The notes under the pieces: model-generated | What the model was told of the DNA's origin: nothing | The model's database searches: none | What the model saw: only the letters and a program-made list of their open reading frames with translations | Made by a program: the position numbers and the translations under genes | NCBI GenBank assembly: GCA_025059075.1 | Contig: JANXDZ010000004.1 | Span: forward strand, 62,001-126,000 | Direction: 5' to 3' | DNA from: Sulfolobales archaeon | Lineage (GTDB): Archaea; Thermoproteota; Thermoprotei_A; Sulfolobales; Desulfurococcaceae | Length of the DNA: 64,000 nt | Part shown: positions 57,020 through 64,000 of the stretch, piece after piece | Numbering within the stretch: the stretch's first letter is position 1 | Layout: each line of letters begins with the position of its first letter

Positions 57020-57604
57020 TTGATTAAGGGAGTAGTTGTTGGATTAAGTGGCGCTAGCGGCTTGATCTATGGACTTAAGTTTATAGAAGTTCTCTGTAGT
57101 TTAAAGGAAGAGGGGGTTGTTGAAGAAGCATATGTAGTGTACACTAGTGGAGCATTAAATGTAGCTAAGTATGAAGTTAAAGGCAGTTTAATTGAAGTAC
57201 TCAATGGGTATAAGTGCTTGAACGGTGTTTACAGTGATGGAGATTGGAGTTCTCCACTAGCTAGTTCAAGTAACACTGTTGGATTTATAGGTGTAGTAAT
57301 CCCATGTAGCATGGATGTAGTTGCAAACTTAGCTAATGGACTTCAATACAGACTTCTCGAAAGAACTATGTATAACATTATTAGAACTGGGCGGAAGTTA
57401 GTCTTAGTAATTAGGGAGACGCCTCTGACAACAATAGATCTAGAGAATATGCTTAAGCTATCGAGAATGGGGGTAGTGATAGCTCCAGCATCCCCAGGAT
57501 TCTACTTAAACCCAAAAAACATAGATGACTTAGCAAACTTCATGACGTGGAAAGTACTCGACATAATTGGAGCAACATCTAAACACCCAAAATGGAGTCC
57601 GTAA
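57020..57604 (+). CDS. ubiX: UbiX-family flavin prenyltransferase
   Basis: A 194-residue flavoprotein that makes prenylated FMN for UbiD-type decarboxylases. Motifs: VVVGLSGASGLIYGLKFIE, the FMN site VIPCSMDVVANLANGLQ, then LVLVIRETPLTTIDLENML and VVIAPASPGFY. The segment before the PCS motif, SSSNTVGFIG, differs from the usual SG.F.TDGM. No ubiD partner is in the window. TTG 57020 is the start. tRNA-Arg lies 32 bases downstream. Confidence 0.88.
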   Translation: MIKGVVVGLSGASGLIYGLKFIEVLCSLKEEGVVEEAYVVYTSGALNVAKYEVKGSLIEVLNGYKCLNGVYSDGDWSSPLASSSNTVGFIGVVIPCSMDVVANLANGLQYRLLERTMYNIIRTGRKLVLVIRETPLTTIDLENMLKLSRMGVVIAPASPGFYLNPKNIDDLANFMTWKVLDIIGATSKHPKWSP

Positions 57605-57636
57605 AGCAAAAATAATTGAAAAAGTAAATTAAGGAA

Positions 57637-57711
57637 GGGCCCGTGGCCTAGCATGGATAAGGCGCCGGCCTGCGGAGCCGGAGATCCCGGGTTCAAATCC
57701 CGGCGGGCCCG
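57637..57711 (+). tRNA. tRNA-Arg(GCG)
   Basis: The acceptor GGGCCCG pairs with CGGGCCC, the discriminator is G, the D arm is GCCTAGCATGGATAAGGC, the anticodon arm CCGGC-CTGCGGA-GCCGG gives GCG, and the T arm is CCGGG-TTCAAAT-CCCGG. No intron. It reads CGY arginine codons, which are rare in this AGR-rich window. Confidence 0.95.
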
Positions 57712-58161
57712 CTATATTTTCCTCGCTACCTCTCTATTCATAGAATCGAAGTGAAAGTTATTGTTTCTATCATTGGTGTTTAGAAAGTTGATCTAAAGCT
57801 AAGTATTTGAACTACCTTTAGTAAAAGCTGGCGGCACTAAGATGTTTAGGAGTTCTAATATAGTGATTTTAGTAGTTATGTTAGATGCATGAGAGTATAA
57901 AGCCAGTAGCACGGTATCTACTGTATCGCTAAGCTCAACAATGAAGTTCATGTAGTAGTATACAAAGTATTTACGTAAGTAAAATTAGCGTTTGCCCAGC
58001 CTTCTTTTCACTAGTGGTTTTCTTAAATATTTCCTGCCCGTAGTATGTCTGATGGCTCTAGCTATGTTAATTATCCCTACATAAAGAGTCTATCAGGAAC
58101 TGTATAAAGGGAAAAAAGAGCTTGGTTTAACGAAGTGGAAGCATAACTTATGATAGTAGAC
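57712..58161. other. Gene-poor stretch with a remnant coding tail on the minus strand
   Basis: 450 bases without an intact gene. On the minus strand a frame from about 58090 to the TAA at 57985 reads GIINIARAIRHTTGRKYL then RKPLVKRRLGKR. It is basic, has stops just upstream and no start; the family is not recognised. Together with the TnpB relic next to it, this looks like a graveyard of mobile or accessory genes beside tRNA-Arg. Confidence 0.4.
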
Positions 58162-58290
58162 GCACTCCTCATGAATGCTTAACTCGTACTTCGTTCTGCG
58201 GAGTTGAATCCAGTGTAAGTGGAATGCAGCTTTAAACCAATGAATAGCCCAAGGAAGCCCTCATCCTTCAGGGCGGGAGGAGTTGGAATA
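58162..58290 (+). pseudogene. TnpB (IS200/IS605) C-terminal relic with right-end hairpin
   Basis: The plus-strand frame reads LVLRSAELNPV, an in-frame TAA, then VECSFKPMNSPRKPSSFRAGG. This is the characteristic C-terminal tail of archaeal TnpB proteins, encoded by the element's right end. The overlapping DNA GGAAGCCC...CAGGGCGGGAGGAG (58253-58282) holds the hairpin GCCCT/AGGGC around an 8-base loop. In living elements this end forms the guide (omega) RNA. The upstream body of TnpB is not recognisable and there is no tnpA. The TnpB identification rests on recalled tail sequences. Confidence 0.6.
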
Positions 58291-58787
58291 TTAAAAGAAA
58301 GTTTATTCTATACATATCGAAGGTTAGAAAGTTCAACCATATTTAAAGAGCTTGAAAGGAAAGCGCAATTTTATTATACAATTAGTCTCTTCAAGATCCA
58401 CGTGGGATAGCTAAAGTAAAACCACGATCTTAGCACTGTAACTTAAGAACTCTTCGCAATTATGGAGTAATTCGAACTCACAAATCCCACTACATACTTA
58501 AAGAAAGTGAGGAGGAGGTGGATAACGTGCTCTAAAACATGACTTCATTAAAGCATATCAATACATCTGGCAGAAGTCGCCAAGATTCTCAGAACTGAGA
58601 ATATAATTCAATGGATCTATTAATCTATAGAAACATTGGAATAGCGCTAAGTAAGTATAAACTATGGTCACTCTTTACAGTGGAGGTAAGTACTCACAGA
58701 ACGCTATAAGTTAATGCCAATCCGCCACCCATATAGATAACTCCATGCGTGTTTTAAAGCCCTGCGGCATTTACAGTTTTAGAGCTG
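58291..58787. other. Gap before the membrane-complex operon, with a frameshifted remnant
   Basis: About 500 bases without an intact gene. From 58458 a plus-strand frame reads NYGVIRTHKSHYILKESEEE and stops after VDNVL; a shifted frame continues DFIKAYQYIWQKSPRFSELR and stops. The two look like one broken gene. It might be the N-terminal part of a transposase-like protein, but this is not secure. GTGTTTTAAAGCC at 58749-58761 is a TATA-like promoter for the operon downstream. Confidence 0.4.
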
Positions 58788-58805
58788 GTGCTGGGATGCT
58801 GTGCA

Positions 58806-59081
58806 ATGGATTTAACTATGTTTATAGTTGAAGTAGTAATATTCATATATTTAGCGTCAGCCATAATGTTTCTAGCTAGAATTATTCGAGGACCCACGTT
58901 GTTTGACAGAATAGTTGCTGTAGATGCTTTAAGCTACGATCTCACAGTATTCATGGCTCTATTAGCGCTCTATACCAGTAGATCGCTGATAGCAGCACCC
59001 ATGATACTCATATCTCTTTGGACTTATGCACTAGACATATACGTCTTAAAGTTTATAGAGTATGGAGAGATGGGTGAGTAA
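58806..59081 (+). CDS. MrpF-like membrane subunit (MbhB/MbsB)
   Basis: A 91-residue membrane protein with three helices, homologue of MrpF of Na+/H+ antiporters and MbhB of membrane-bound hydrogenase. The loop RIIRGPTLFDRIVAVDALSYD is the family signature. ATG 58806 is preferred; the frame opens at GTG 58788. It is the first gene of a run of eight, each overlapping or nearly touching the next. The archaeal complexes couple ferredoxin oxidation to ion pumping. Confidence 0.9.
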   Translation: MDLTMFIVEVVIFIYLASAIMFLARIIRGPTLFDRIVAVDALSYDLTVFMALLALYTSRSLIAAPMILISLWTYALDIYVLKFIEYGEMGE

Positions 59082-59084
59082 ATA

Positions 59085-59468
59085 ATGGATCCATTAATGT
59101 TCTTAGAGATCCTGAAGTACGTTGGTGCAGTGCTTCTACTGCTTGGAGGATTCTTTGAGATTATTGGAGCTATAGGAATACTGAGGATGCCGAACTTCTT
59201 TACGAGAATGCATGCAGCTACAGTCTCAGCTATAGGAGGCACAGTTATTCCACTACTAGGCATACTCATCATATCGCTTGCCAAAGTAGAAGTGGGGTGG
59301 AGTAGAGTATACTTAGCATTACTCTGTATAGCTTCATCAATCCTAATACTGATCATAGCGCCGGCAGGCGCACATGCACTCATAAGAGCAGCACATGTCT
59401 CTAAAGTAGGGGAAAGAACTCTCCACAAAGAACTAACAAATGAGGTAGGGAGAGAGCCTTGTTCTTAA
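59085..59468 (+). CDS. MrpG-like membrane subunit (MbhC/MbsC)
   Basis: A 127-residue protein with three membrane helices. The N-terminal half has the family features: LLLLGGFFEIIGAIGILRMPN and FFTRMHAATVSAIGGTVIPLL. The C-terminal tail after residue 100 is hydrophilic. ATG 59085 lies three bases after the MrpF stop. It overlaps the next gene by 10 bases. Confidence 0.9.
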   Translation: MDPLMFLEILKYVGAVLLLLGGFFEIIGAIGILRMPNFFTRMHAATVSAIGGTVIPLLGILIISLAKVEVGWSRVYLALLCIASSILILIIAPAGAHALIRAAHVSKVGERTLHKELTNEVGREPCS

Positions 59469-59707
59469 CAGTCATAGTCGTCCTTGCAGCTTCATTCATT
59501 TCAGTTATTGCTGCATACATGGCGGTTGCAGAAAAAGATCTATTGACAGCAACTGTCTACATGGCTCTCTTAGGAGTCTTCTACACACTCATATACTACG
59601 TACTCATGGCGCCAGACGTCGCTCTTGCTTACATACCTGTATCAAGTGCTCTACTTCCACTCACACTGATCGTAGTTTTGAAGAAAACTGAGAGGTATGA
59701 AAAATGA
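59459..59707 (+). CDS. MbhD-like membrane subunit (MrpA C-terminal part, DUF4040)
   Basis: An 82-residue protein with three helices, matching the DUF4040 domain that forms part of the MrpA C-terminus in antiporters and is the separate MbhD in archaeal complexes. Landmarks: AAYMAVAEKDLLTATVYMALL and LMAPDVALAYIPVSSALLPL (the family's PDVAxTEAxVGA region, here diverged). The start is TTG 59459. It overlaps the next gene by 4 bases. Confidence 0.82.
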   Translation: MFLTVIVVLAASFISVIAAYMAVAEKDLLTATVYMALLGVFYTLIYYVLMAPDVALAYIPVSSALLPLTLIVVLKKTERYEK

Positions 59708-60507
59708 GGAAGAATATTGCAGTAGCAGTTTCACTAGGAACACTAGCGCTCACATTAGGCATGGTTCTCCACTTAGGGGGATTAGGGGTTCTGCCACCTA
59801 GAATTCTACGCAACCTCGCTCAAGTAGTTGCTGCAAACGCTTATAATCCATGGAATGAAACGCTGACTTCATACTCACTTAACGCTGTAGCAGCTGCTAT
59901 ATGGGACTATAGGGGCATAGATACAATTTTTGAAACAGCAGTATTGTTCGCTGCTGTAACAGGAGTAACAGCTCTATTTCGAGGGACTGTGGAGAAAGTA
60001 GGGTTGGGAGGACGTGGAATGCTCTTTACACTAAAGACATCTACGAAAATAGCGCTGCTGCTCATAGCACTTGTATCAGTATCTTTAGCTCTCCACGGCC
60101 ATTTGACCCCTGGAGGAGGATTTCAAGCAGGCTCAGTGTTTGCAGTTATAGTAGCTCTCAGTATAACTGTATTCTCTATTGAAGCTCTATACAATGCAGG
60201 CTTGCGGACGAAGAGCTTAATGAAGGCTAGGTTAGTAGCTTTAGCATTGATATTATTCATAGCTCTACTACCACTTGCTGCATCACTAGCAATAAATGGT
60301 GTAGCTTACATTGCGCAGAATCAAGCGAAGGAGGATTCTGCATTCGCTATGCCAGCGGCTTTCCTCAATACACCTCTCGCTGGCTCAGTTTTCATTTTCA
60401 ATGTACTTGAACTTGTAGCTGTAGCAGCATCACTATCATATGTATTGATACTCTTCGCGATGCGCAAAGAGGAGTTAGAGCATGCTTTAAAGGGTGGTGG
60501 AAAGTGA
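59704..60507 (+). CDS. MbhE-MrpB fusion membrane subunit (MbsE-like)
   Basis: A 267-residue protein that joins two subunits. Residues 1-95 match MbhE, with AAAIWDYRGIDTIFETAVLFA as the signature; residues 105-260 match MrpB (MbhF) with LHGHLTPGGGFQAGSVFAVIV. There are about seven membrane helices. In Pyrococcus Mbh these are two genes; in the sulfane-sulfur reductase Mbs they are, as I recall, one fused MbsE. This favours an Mbs-like complex. It overlaps both neighbours by 4 bases. Confidence 0.85.
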   Translation: MRKNIAVAVSLGTLALTLGMVLHLGGLGVLPPRILRNLAQVVAANAYNPWNETLTSYSLNAVAAAIWDYRGIDTIFETAVLFAAVTGVTALFRGTVEKVGLGGRGMLFTLKTSTKIALLLIALVSVSLALHGHLTPGGGFQAGSVFAVIVALSITVFSIEALYNAGLRTKSLMKARLVALALILFIALLPLAASLAINGVAYIAQNQAKEDSAFAMPAAFLNTPLAGSVFIFNVLELVAVAASLSYVLILFAMRKEELEHALKGGGK

Positions 60508-60917
60508 ACGACCTCCTATCCCTTGCCTTCACTACAGCTATCACAGCCTTCGTAATCAACATTGCTATAGCTTCCTACGGAGTATTCACTAAGACATCCC
60601 TCCTTAAGAAAGCCATATCAATCATAATTTTTTCCGACTCAATAAGCATACTGGCAATAGCAATAGGTTTTAGAACTACTGAAACTCAGTATCCATCACC
60701 CCCTGTTCTCGGTGAGAAGCCTAGGACTCCGAGCGACGTTGAAGCATTTGTAGAAGTAAGCGTTGATCCACTGCCGCAAGCATTCGTAATTACAGCTATA
60801 GTTATAGGACTAGCAGCAATTACACTCCTACTGGGTTTAATCATTCTATACTACAGGCACTTTGGAACCACTGATATAAGGGCTCCACTGGATGAAGAAT
60901 ATGAAGAGGTTATTTAA
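60504..60917 (+). CDS. MrpC-like membrane subunit (MbhG/MbsG)
   Basis: A 137-residue, three-helix homologue of MrpC/NuoK. It keeps the helix 2-3 region but with a longer insert (PPVLGEKPRTPSDVEAF), then VDPLPQAFVITAIVIGLAAIT, the family signature DPLPQALVLTAIVI. The start is GTG 60504 at the overlap with the preceding gene. It overlaps MrpE by 26 bases or less. Confidence 0.9.
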   Translation: MNDLLSLAFTTAITAFVINIAIASYGVFTKTSLLKKAISIIIFSDSISILAIAIGFRTTETQYPSPPVLGEKPRTPSDVEAFVEVSVDPLPQAFVITAIVIGLAAITLLLGLIILYYRHFGTTDIRAPLDEEYEEVI

Positions 60918-61404
60918 TAAGCTGACAGTAGCATTGCTATCCATGGCGTTCTACACTGTGTTCACAGGCCTTGCAACAGAGTTAACACTCCTCACAGGGC
61001 TTATAGCTTCAGCTATAGTTGCAATAGTACTTGAGCCAGTGTTCATTAAGAGAGAGCTGAAGCCTATGGATGCTGTTAGGCTCTTATACCTCACGAAGTA
61101 TTTACTTTACTTTGCAGCAGCAGTACTTAAAGAGCACTTTAAAATAGCGAAAGTAATTCTTAGTAGAAAGATTTACGTTAATCCAAGCATAGTGGAGGTT
61201 CCATTCAACTTAGAGACAGATTACGGTATAACTCTACTTGTATCTACAATAACTAATACTCCGGGGACAATTACTTTATACGTTGATAAAGCTAGGAAAG
61301 TACTCTATGTACACTGGCTTATAGCTAAAACAATGAATCCAAGTGAAGCTAGAAGAGAGATTGCTGAAAGGTTCGAAGAGCTGGTGAAAAAGATCTTTGG
61401 GTGA
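60892..61404 (+). CDS. MrpE-like membrane subunit (MbhA/MbsA)
   Basis: A 170-residue protein with two or three N-terminal helices and a cytoplasmic C-terminal domain, as in MrpE. Signatures: LTGLIASAIVAIVLEPVFI, IYVNPSIVEVPFNLETDYGIT and STITNTPGTITLYVDKARKVL then YVHWL. In Pyrococcus Mbh and Mbs this subunit is the first gene (A); here it lies between C and D. Possible starts are ATG 60892 and ATG 60901. It overlaps MrpD by 4 bases. Confidence 0.88.
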   Translation: MKNMKRLFNKLTVALLSMAFYTVFTGLATELTLLTGLIASAIVAIVLEPVFIKRELKPMDAVRLLYLTKYLLYFAAAVLKEHFKIAKVILSRKIYVNPSIVEVPFNLETDYGITLLVSTITNTPGTITLYVDKARKVLYVHWLIAKTMNPSEARREIAERFEELVKKIFG

Positions 61405-62954
61405 AGGATGTGGTTGTAGAGCTAGGGCTTATACCATTTACATACCTTGCGTCTACAGCTCTAGTAGCTCTACTTTCAGCAACTATACTAAGTAAAAAAG
61501 TAATAGATGCTATAGCAGTCTTAAGTTCTATAAGTGGATTTGCCCTTACCCTAAAGCTTTTCCTAGTTGTAAGTAATGCTGGCATAGCTCTATATAGATT
61601 CGGAGGCTTTCCACCACCACTAGGGGTAGTGTATGTTGCAGATGAAGCAAGCTCTATGCTAGCTTTACTCACATCCTTTGCCTTACTTTCATCAACTCTA
61701 TATGCAGTGTGGTTAATTGCCCCTGAAGCCAGATACATCTACTATATACTCACATTTCTCCTCATGGCGGGAGTCCATGGGTGTTTATTTACAGGCGACG
61801 TCTTCAACTTCTATGTTTCAGTAGAACTCGTAGCCATATCATCATATGCTATAACAGGTTTCTATAGAGATAGACCGAGGGCTGTTAGAGCAGCAATTAT
61901 TTACGGCATTGCTGGAACTATTGTAACTTCATTCCTTCTTCTCGCATCGTTCATGTTATACGGCTCGTATGGAACCCTAAACATGGCTGACATTTCAATG
62001 AAAGCACGTAATCCAAGTGCTATTACTATGCTCTCCGGGGGGATTCATGGAGATATAGTGCTAGTATCAAAAGTCTCTCTAACATTAATCACTTGGGTTT
62101 TACTATTTAAGTCCGGAATCATGCCTAACCACTTCTGGCTTCCAGAAGCATATAGAGCTGCTCCTCTACCAGCTGTAGCATTGTTTACAGCGACAGCCGA
62201 TATTGTGGGCGTTTATGGATTAATGAGGTTCTACTATAGTGTTTTCACTAAAGGCATTGTTGTAGAGGACTTTAGAGCGACAATTCTCAAGGCATTGATG
62301 TTCATGGGAGCAGCATCCACTGTAATAGCGGCTTTACTAGTAGCTAGGCAGAGAACTGTTCGTGGACTAGTGGCATATAGTTCAGTCTCCCAGTTTAGTC
62401 TTGCTCTCTTAGGCTTAACTGCTGAAACTAGTGAAGCAATAGCGGGATCGCTGCTTCACCTTATTGTAAATGGGCTTGGTGACATGGCTGTGCTTTACAG
62501 TGTAGGCATTCTCCAATACATGCTTAGGAGTGGTGGCAAGTTGATCTTTGCTATGTCTCGTGCTGCTCTAATTATAGGTCTCCTAAATTTATTCGGCATA
62601 CTGCCTATTTTACCTGGGTTCTGGAGTAAAACGTACTTAACGCTTGGATTTATTCAAGCTGGAATGCCCCATGGAGCTGCTCTTGTGCTTATTTCAACAG
62701 GTCTTTGTGCAGTGGGCTATTTGAGAACGATAATTAGATTGCTTAGCTTAAGTGAAGTAAAGCAGTCTGTAGAGCAAGACGTTGAGAGGAATGCAGCGAT
62801 CCCTATATTCACACTATCATTACTAGTAGCTGTCACTATTGCCTTAGGCATGCTGCTCCTGCTCTCTAGTAATGTGAGAGAAGCTGCTATTAATTATGGA
62901 TCACTAGTAATGGATGTTGAAAGGTATGTAAATAAAGTGCTTTCATCAACATAA
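61401..62954 (+). CDS. MrpD-like proton/ion channel subunit (MbhH/MbsH)
   Basis: A 517-residue antiporter-like subunit with about 14 membrane helices, related to MrpD and NuoL/M/N. Conserved charged helices are visible: FTGDVFNFYVSVELVAISSYA (glutamate of helix 5) and the lysine region LITWVLLFKSGIMPNHFWLPE then AYRAAPLPAVALFTA; the broken helix VRGLVAYSSVSQFSLALLGLT and HLIVNGLGDM follow. The start is GTG 61401. Another subunit of the same superfamily follows 55 bases on. Confidence 0.93.
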   Translation: MKDVVVELGLIPFTYLASTALVALLSATILSKKVIDAIAVLSSISGFALTLKLFLVVSNAGIALYRFGGFPPPLGVVYVADEASSMLALLTSFALLSSTLYAVWLIAPEARYIYYILTFLLMAGVHGCLFTGDVFNFYVSVELVAISSYAITGFYRDRPRAVRAAIIYGIAGTIVTSFLLLASFMLYGSYGTLNMADISMKARNPSAITMLSGGIHGDIVLVSKVSLTLITWVLLFKSGIMPNHFWLPEAYRAAPLPAVALFTATADIVGVYGLMRFYYSVFTKGIVVEDFRATILKALMFMGAASTVIAALLVARQRTVRGLVAYSSVSQFSLALLGLTAETSEAIAGSLLHLIVNGLGDMAVLYSVGILQYMLRSGGKLIFAMSRAALIIGLLNLFGILPILPGFWSKTYLTLGFIQAGMPHGAALVLISTGLCAVGYLRTIIRLLSLSEVKQSVEQDVERNAAIPIFTLSLLVAVTIALGMLLLLSSNVREAAINYGSLVMDVERYVNKVLSST

Positions 62955-63009
62955 ATACGCTAGGCTGAATAATGTCGCTTATAATCCTTTACAGGGAGGT
63001 TAAAGCACT

Positions 63010-64000
63010 GTGCTAATGGAAATGGGAATAGCGAGAATCACCATCCCGCTAGGACTAGTGCTAGTTGGCAATATTCTTCAGTTAAGAAACGGTGTTTATG
63101 GCTCTATCCTCAGAGTCTTAGGCTTTTTCTCACTTGGATTAAGCATAGGGAAAACGGATTTGTTCAGCGATATGTTGATAACTTCATCAATAGTCATAGG
63201 TGCAACTGTCGCAGTATACACAGTCCACTACTCTCGCTTAAAGTACGGTAACTTAAGTTTAGTAATGCCTATTGATCTATTTTTACTCTCAACGGCCTTA
63301 GTATTTGCCTCTGAGTACCTCATAGAGCTCATCACCTTCTGGTTATTAACGGAGCTCTTGGGGTTTCTCCTAATAGCTTACGATTACGTTATGAAGAAGG
63401 AGGAATTAGCTATGTCTGCTGCAATAAAGTACCTGCTCTTCTCAATGATTCCAACAGACGTAGCGCTCTTCATACTTCTAGCTGTCACAGGCTTCACAGA
63501 TGCCTTTGAAACTCCTTTGAGAAGCATTGCTCCAGAACTCACTGATCCAGTCGTCCTAGTGATGATAATGCTTGGCTTCTTCTCAAAGACAGCTATATTC
63601 CCTCTACACTTCTGGCTTCCAGATGCTCACTCAGTAGCGCCATCGCCTGCCTCAGCGCTTTTATCAGGCTTAATGGTTAAAATGGGGGTGTTTGCTATAT
63701 ACCTCTTAAGCTTCTATCCAATCAATAGAGATCTTGCTGCTTCCATAACTCTGTTCTCGGGATTTCTTACAACTATATACGGTGCTCTACAAGCATCTAT
63801 CCAACGGGATGTGAAGAGGCTTTTAGCATATAGCACTACTTCTAATACAGCCTTAATAGCCGTCCTCATAGCACTCTACTTGGTTTCCAGCGATGGAGTT
63901 TTCGTAGAGGCTGCAATACTGTATACAGTGGCTCACGCTGTGTATAAGGCATCGATGTTCATGGATTCTGGATTTATTGAGCTACTTGCACGTGAGAGAG
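63010..64000 (+). CDS. Second antiporter-like subunit (MrpD/NuoM-like, MbsH'-like), cut by the window end
   Basis: An open frame runs from GTG 63010 to the window end, 330 codons. GGGAGGT nine bases upstream fixes the start; ATG 63016 is the alternative. The protein has many membrane helices and the antiporter core: FWLLTELLGFLLIAYDYVM (glutamate helix), GFFSKTAIFPLHFWLPDAHSV then APSPASALLSGLMVKMGVFA, and RDVKRLLAYSTTSNTALI. Two such subunits in tandem recall MbsH and MbsH' of the sulfur-reducing complex, while Mbh has one H subunit. The hydrogenase-like or reductase subunits that would decide are beyond the window. Confidence 0.85.
   Translation, partial: MLMEMGIARITIPLGLVLVGNILQLRNGVYGSILRVLGFFSLGLSIGKTDLFSDMLITSSIVIGATVAVYTVHYSRLKYGNLSLVMPIDLFLLSTALVFASEYLIELITFWLLTELLGFLLIAYDYVMKKEELAMSAAIKYLLFSMIPTDVALFILLAVTGFTDAFETPLRSIAPELTDPVVLVMIMLGFFSKTAIFPLHFWLPDAHSVAPSPASALLSGLMVKMGVFAIYLLSFYPINRDLAASITLFSGFLTTIYGALQASIQRDVKRLLAYSTTSNTALIAVLIALYLVSSDGVFVEAAILYTVAHAVYKASMFMDSGFIELLARER

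Noticed and set aside
58219-58410. 63-codon open frame as a real small gene
   Set aside because: Its first third is the TnpB tail and the hairpin DNA; the remainder has no coding pattern, so it was listed as a relic.

Overview
The window is an AT-rich chromosome segment from a thermophilic archaeon, most likely a crenarchaeon (Thermoproteota) close to Desulfurococcales/Ignisphaera-type organisms. The domain is certain: separate rpoA1 and rpoA2, an undivided rpoB, Rpo3/5/7/10, Spt4, aIF2-gamma, aIF5B, eukaryote-type ribosomal proteins (L30e, L7Ae, L18e, L24e, S6e, S8e, S24e, S27ae, S28e), KEOPS Kae1 and Bud32, PCNA, archease and archaemetzincin. Frequent GTG/TTG starts, TATA boxes about 25-30 bp before transcription starts, and a noncanonical tRNA intron also fit. 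The exact lineage is inference.

Layout. 1-4.6 kb: a sugar nucleotidyltransferase, tRNA-Ser(GGA), a decayed HEPN/minimal-nucleotidyltransferase (MNT) cassette and an MFS transporter, in the most eroded part of the window. 4.6-16.6 kb: the transcription/translation operon rpoH-rpoB-rpoA1-rpoA2-L30e-nusA, then S12, S7, EF-1alpha and S10, with a DUF151 gene facing the other way. 16.7-27.1 kb: tRNA-Ser(TGA), TldD/TldE protease pair, AlaX editing enzyme, S8e-SRP19, polyprenyl diphosphate synthase, a COG1340 coiled-coil protein, ADP-forming acyl-CoA synthetase subunits, a DUF432-like protein and PCNA. 27.5-37 kb: S13-S4-S11-Rpo3-L18e-L13-S9-Rpo10-S2 running into Memo, a GHMP-kinase-like protein, type 2 isopentenyl-diphosphate isomerase, DUF2118 and GltX. 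37-48.7 kb: L7Ae, S28e, L24e, Ndk, aIF5B, S6e, aIF2-gamma, PIN protein, Rpo7, Spt4, dephospho-CoA kinase, S24e, S27ae, Kae1, Bud32, RdgB, S15, archease and archaemetzincin. 48.8-57.7 kb: tRNA-Phe (with intron) and tRNA-Gly, cytidine deaminase and indolepyruvate ferredoxin oxidoreductase, a winged-helix-like protein, an unknown protein with a PCNA-binding-like motif, AspRS, adenylate kinase, an Lrp-like regulator, UbiX and tRNA-Arg. 57.7-58.8 kb: a gene-poor stretch with an IS605/TnpB relic. 58.8-64 kb: the Mrp-antiporter-like membrane arm of a membrane-bound hydrogenase (Mbh) or sulfane-sulfur reductase (Mbs) complex, running off the end.

Most of the window is core information-processing DNA in tight operons with overlapping genes. 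The energy genes fit peptide fermentation: IorAB oxidises aryl pyruvates to acyl-CoA, the ADP-forming synthetase makes ATP from acyl-CoA, and the reduced ferredoxin could feed the membrane complex. No complete undescribed system stands out. The best leads are the GHMP-like protein without a phosphate loop in the usual mevalonate-kinase position, the 205-residue protein with a PIP-box-like N-terminus, the phenylalanine tRNA intron inside the anticodon stem, tRNA-Gly with C33, and relics of a HEPN/MNT cassette and of an IS605 element.
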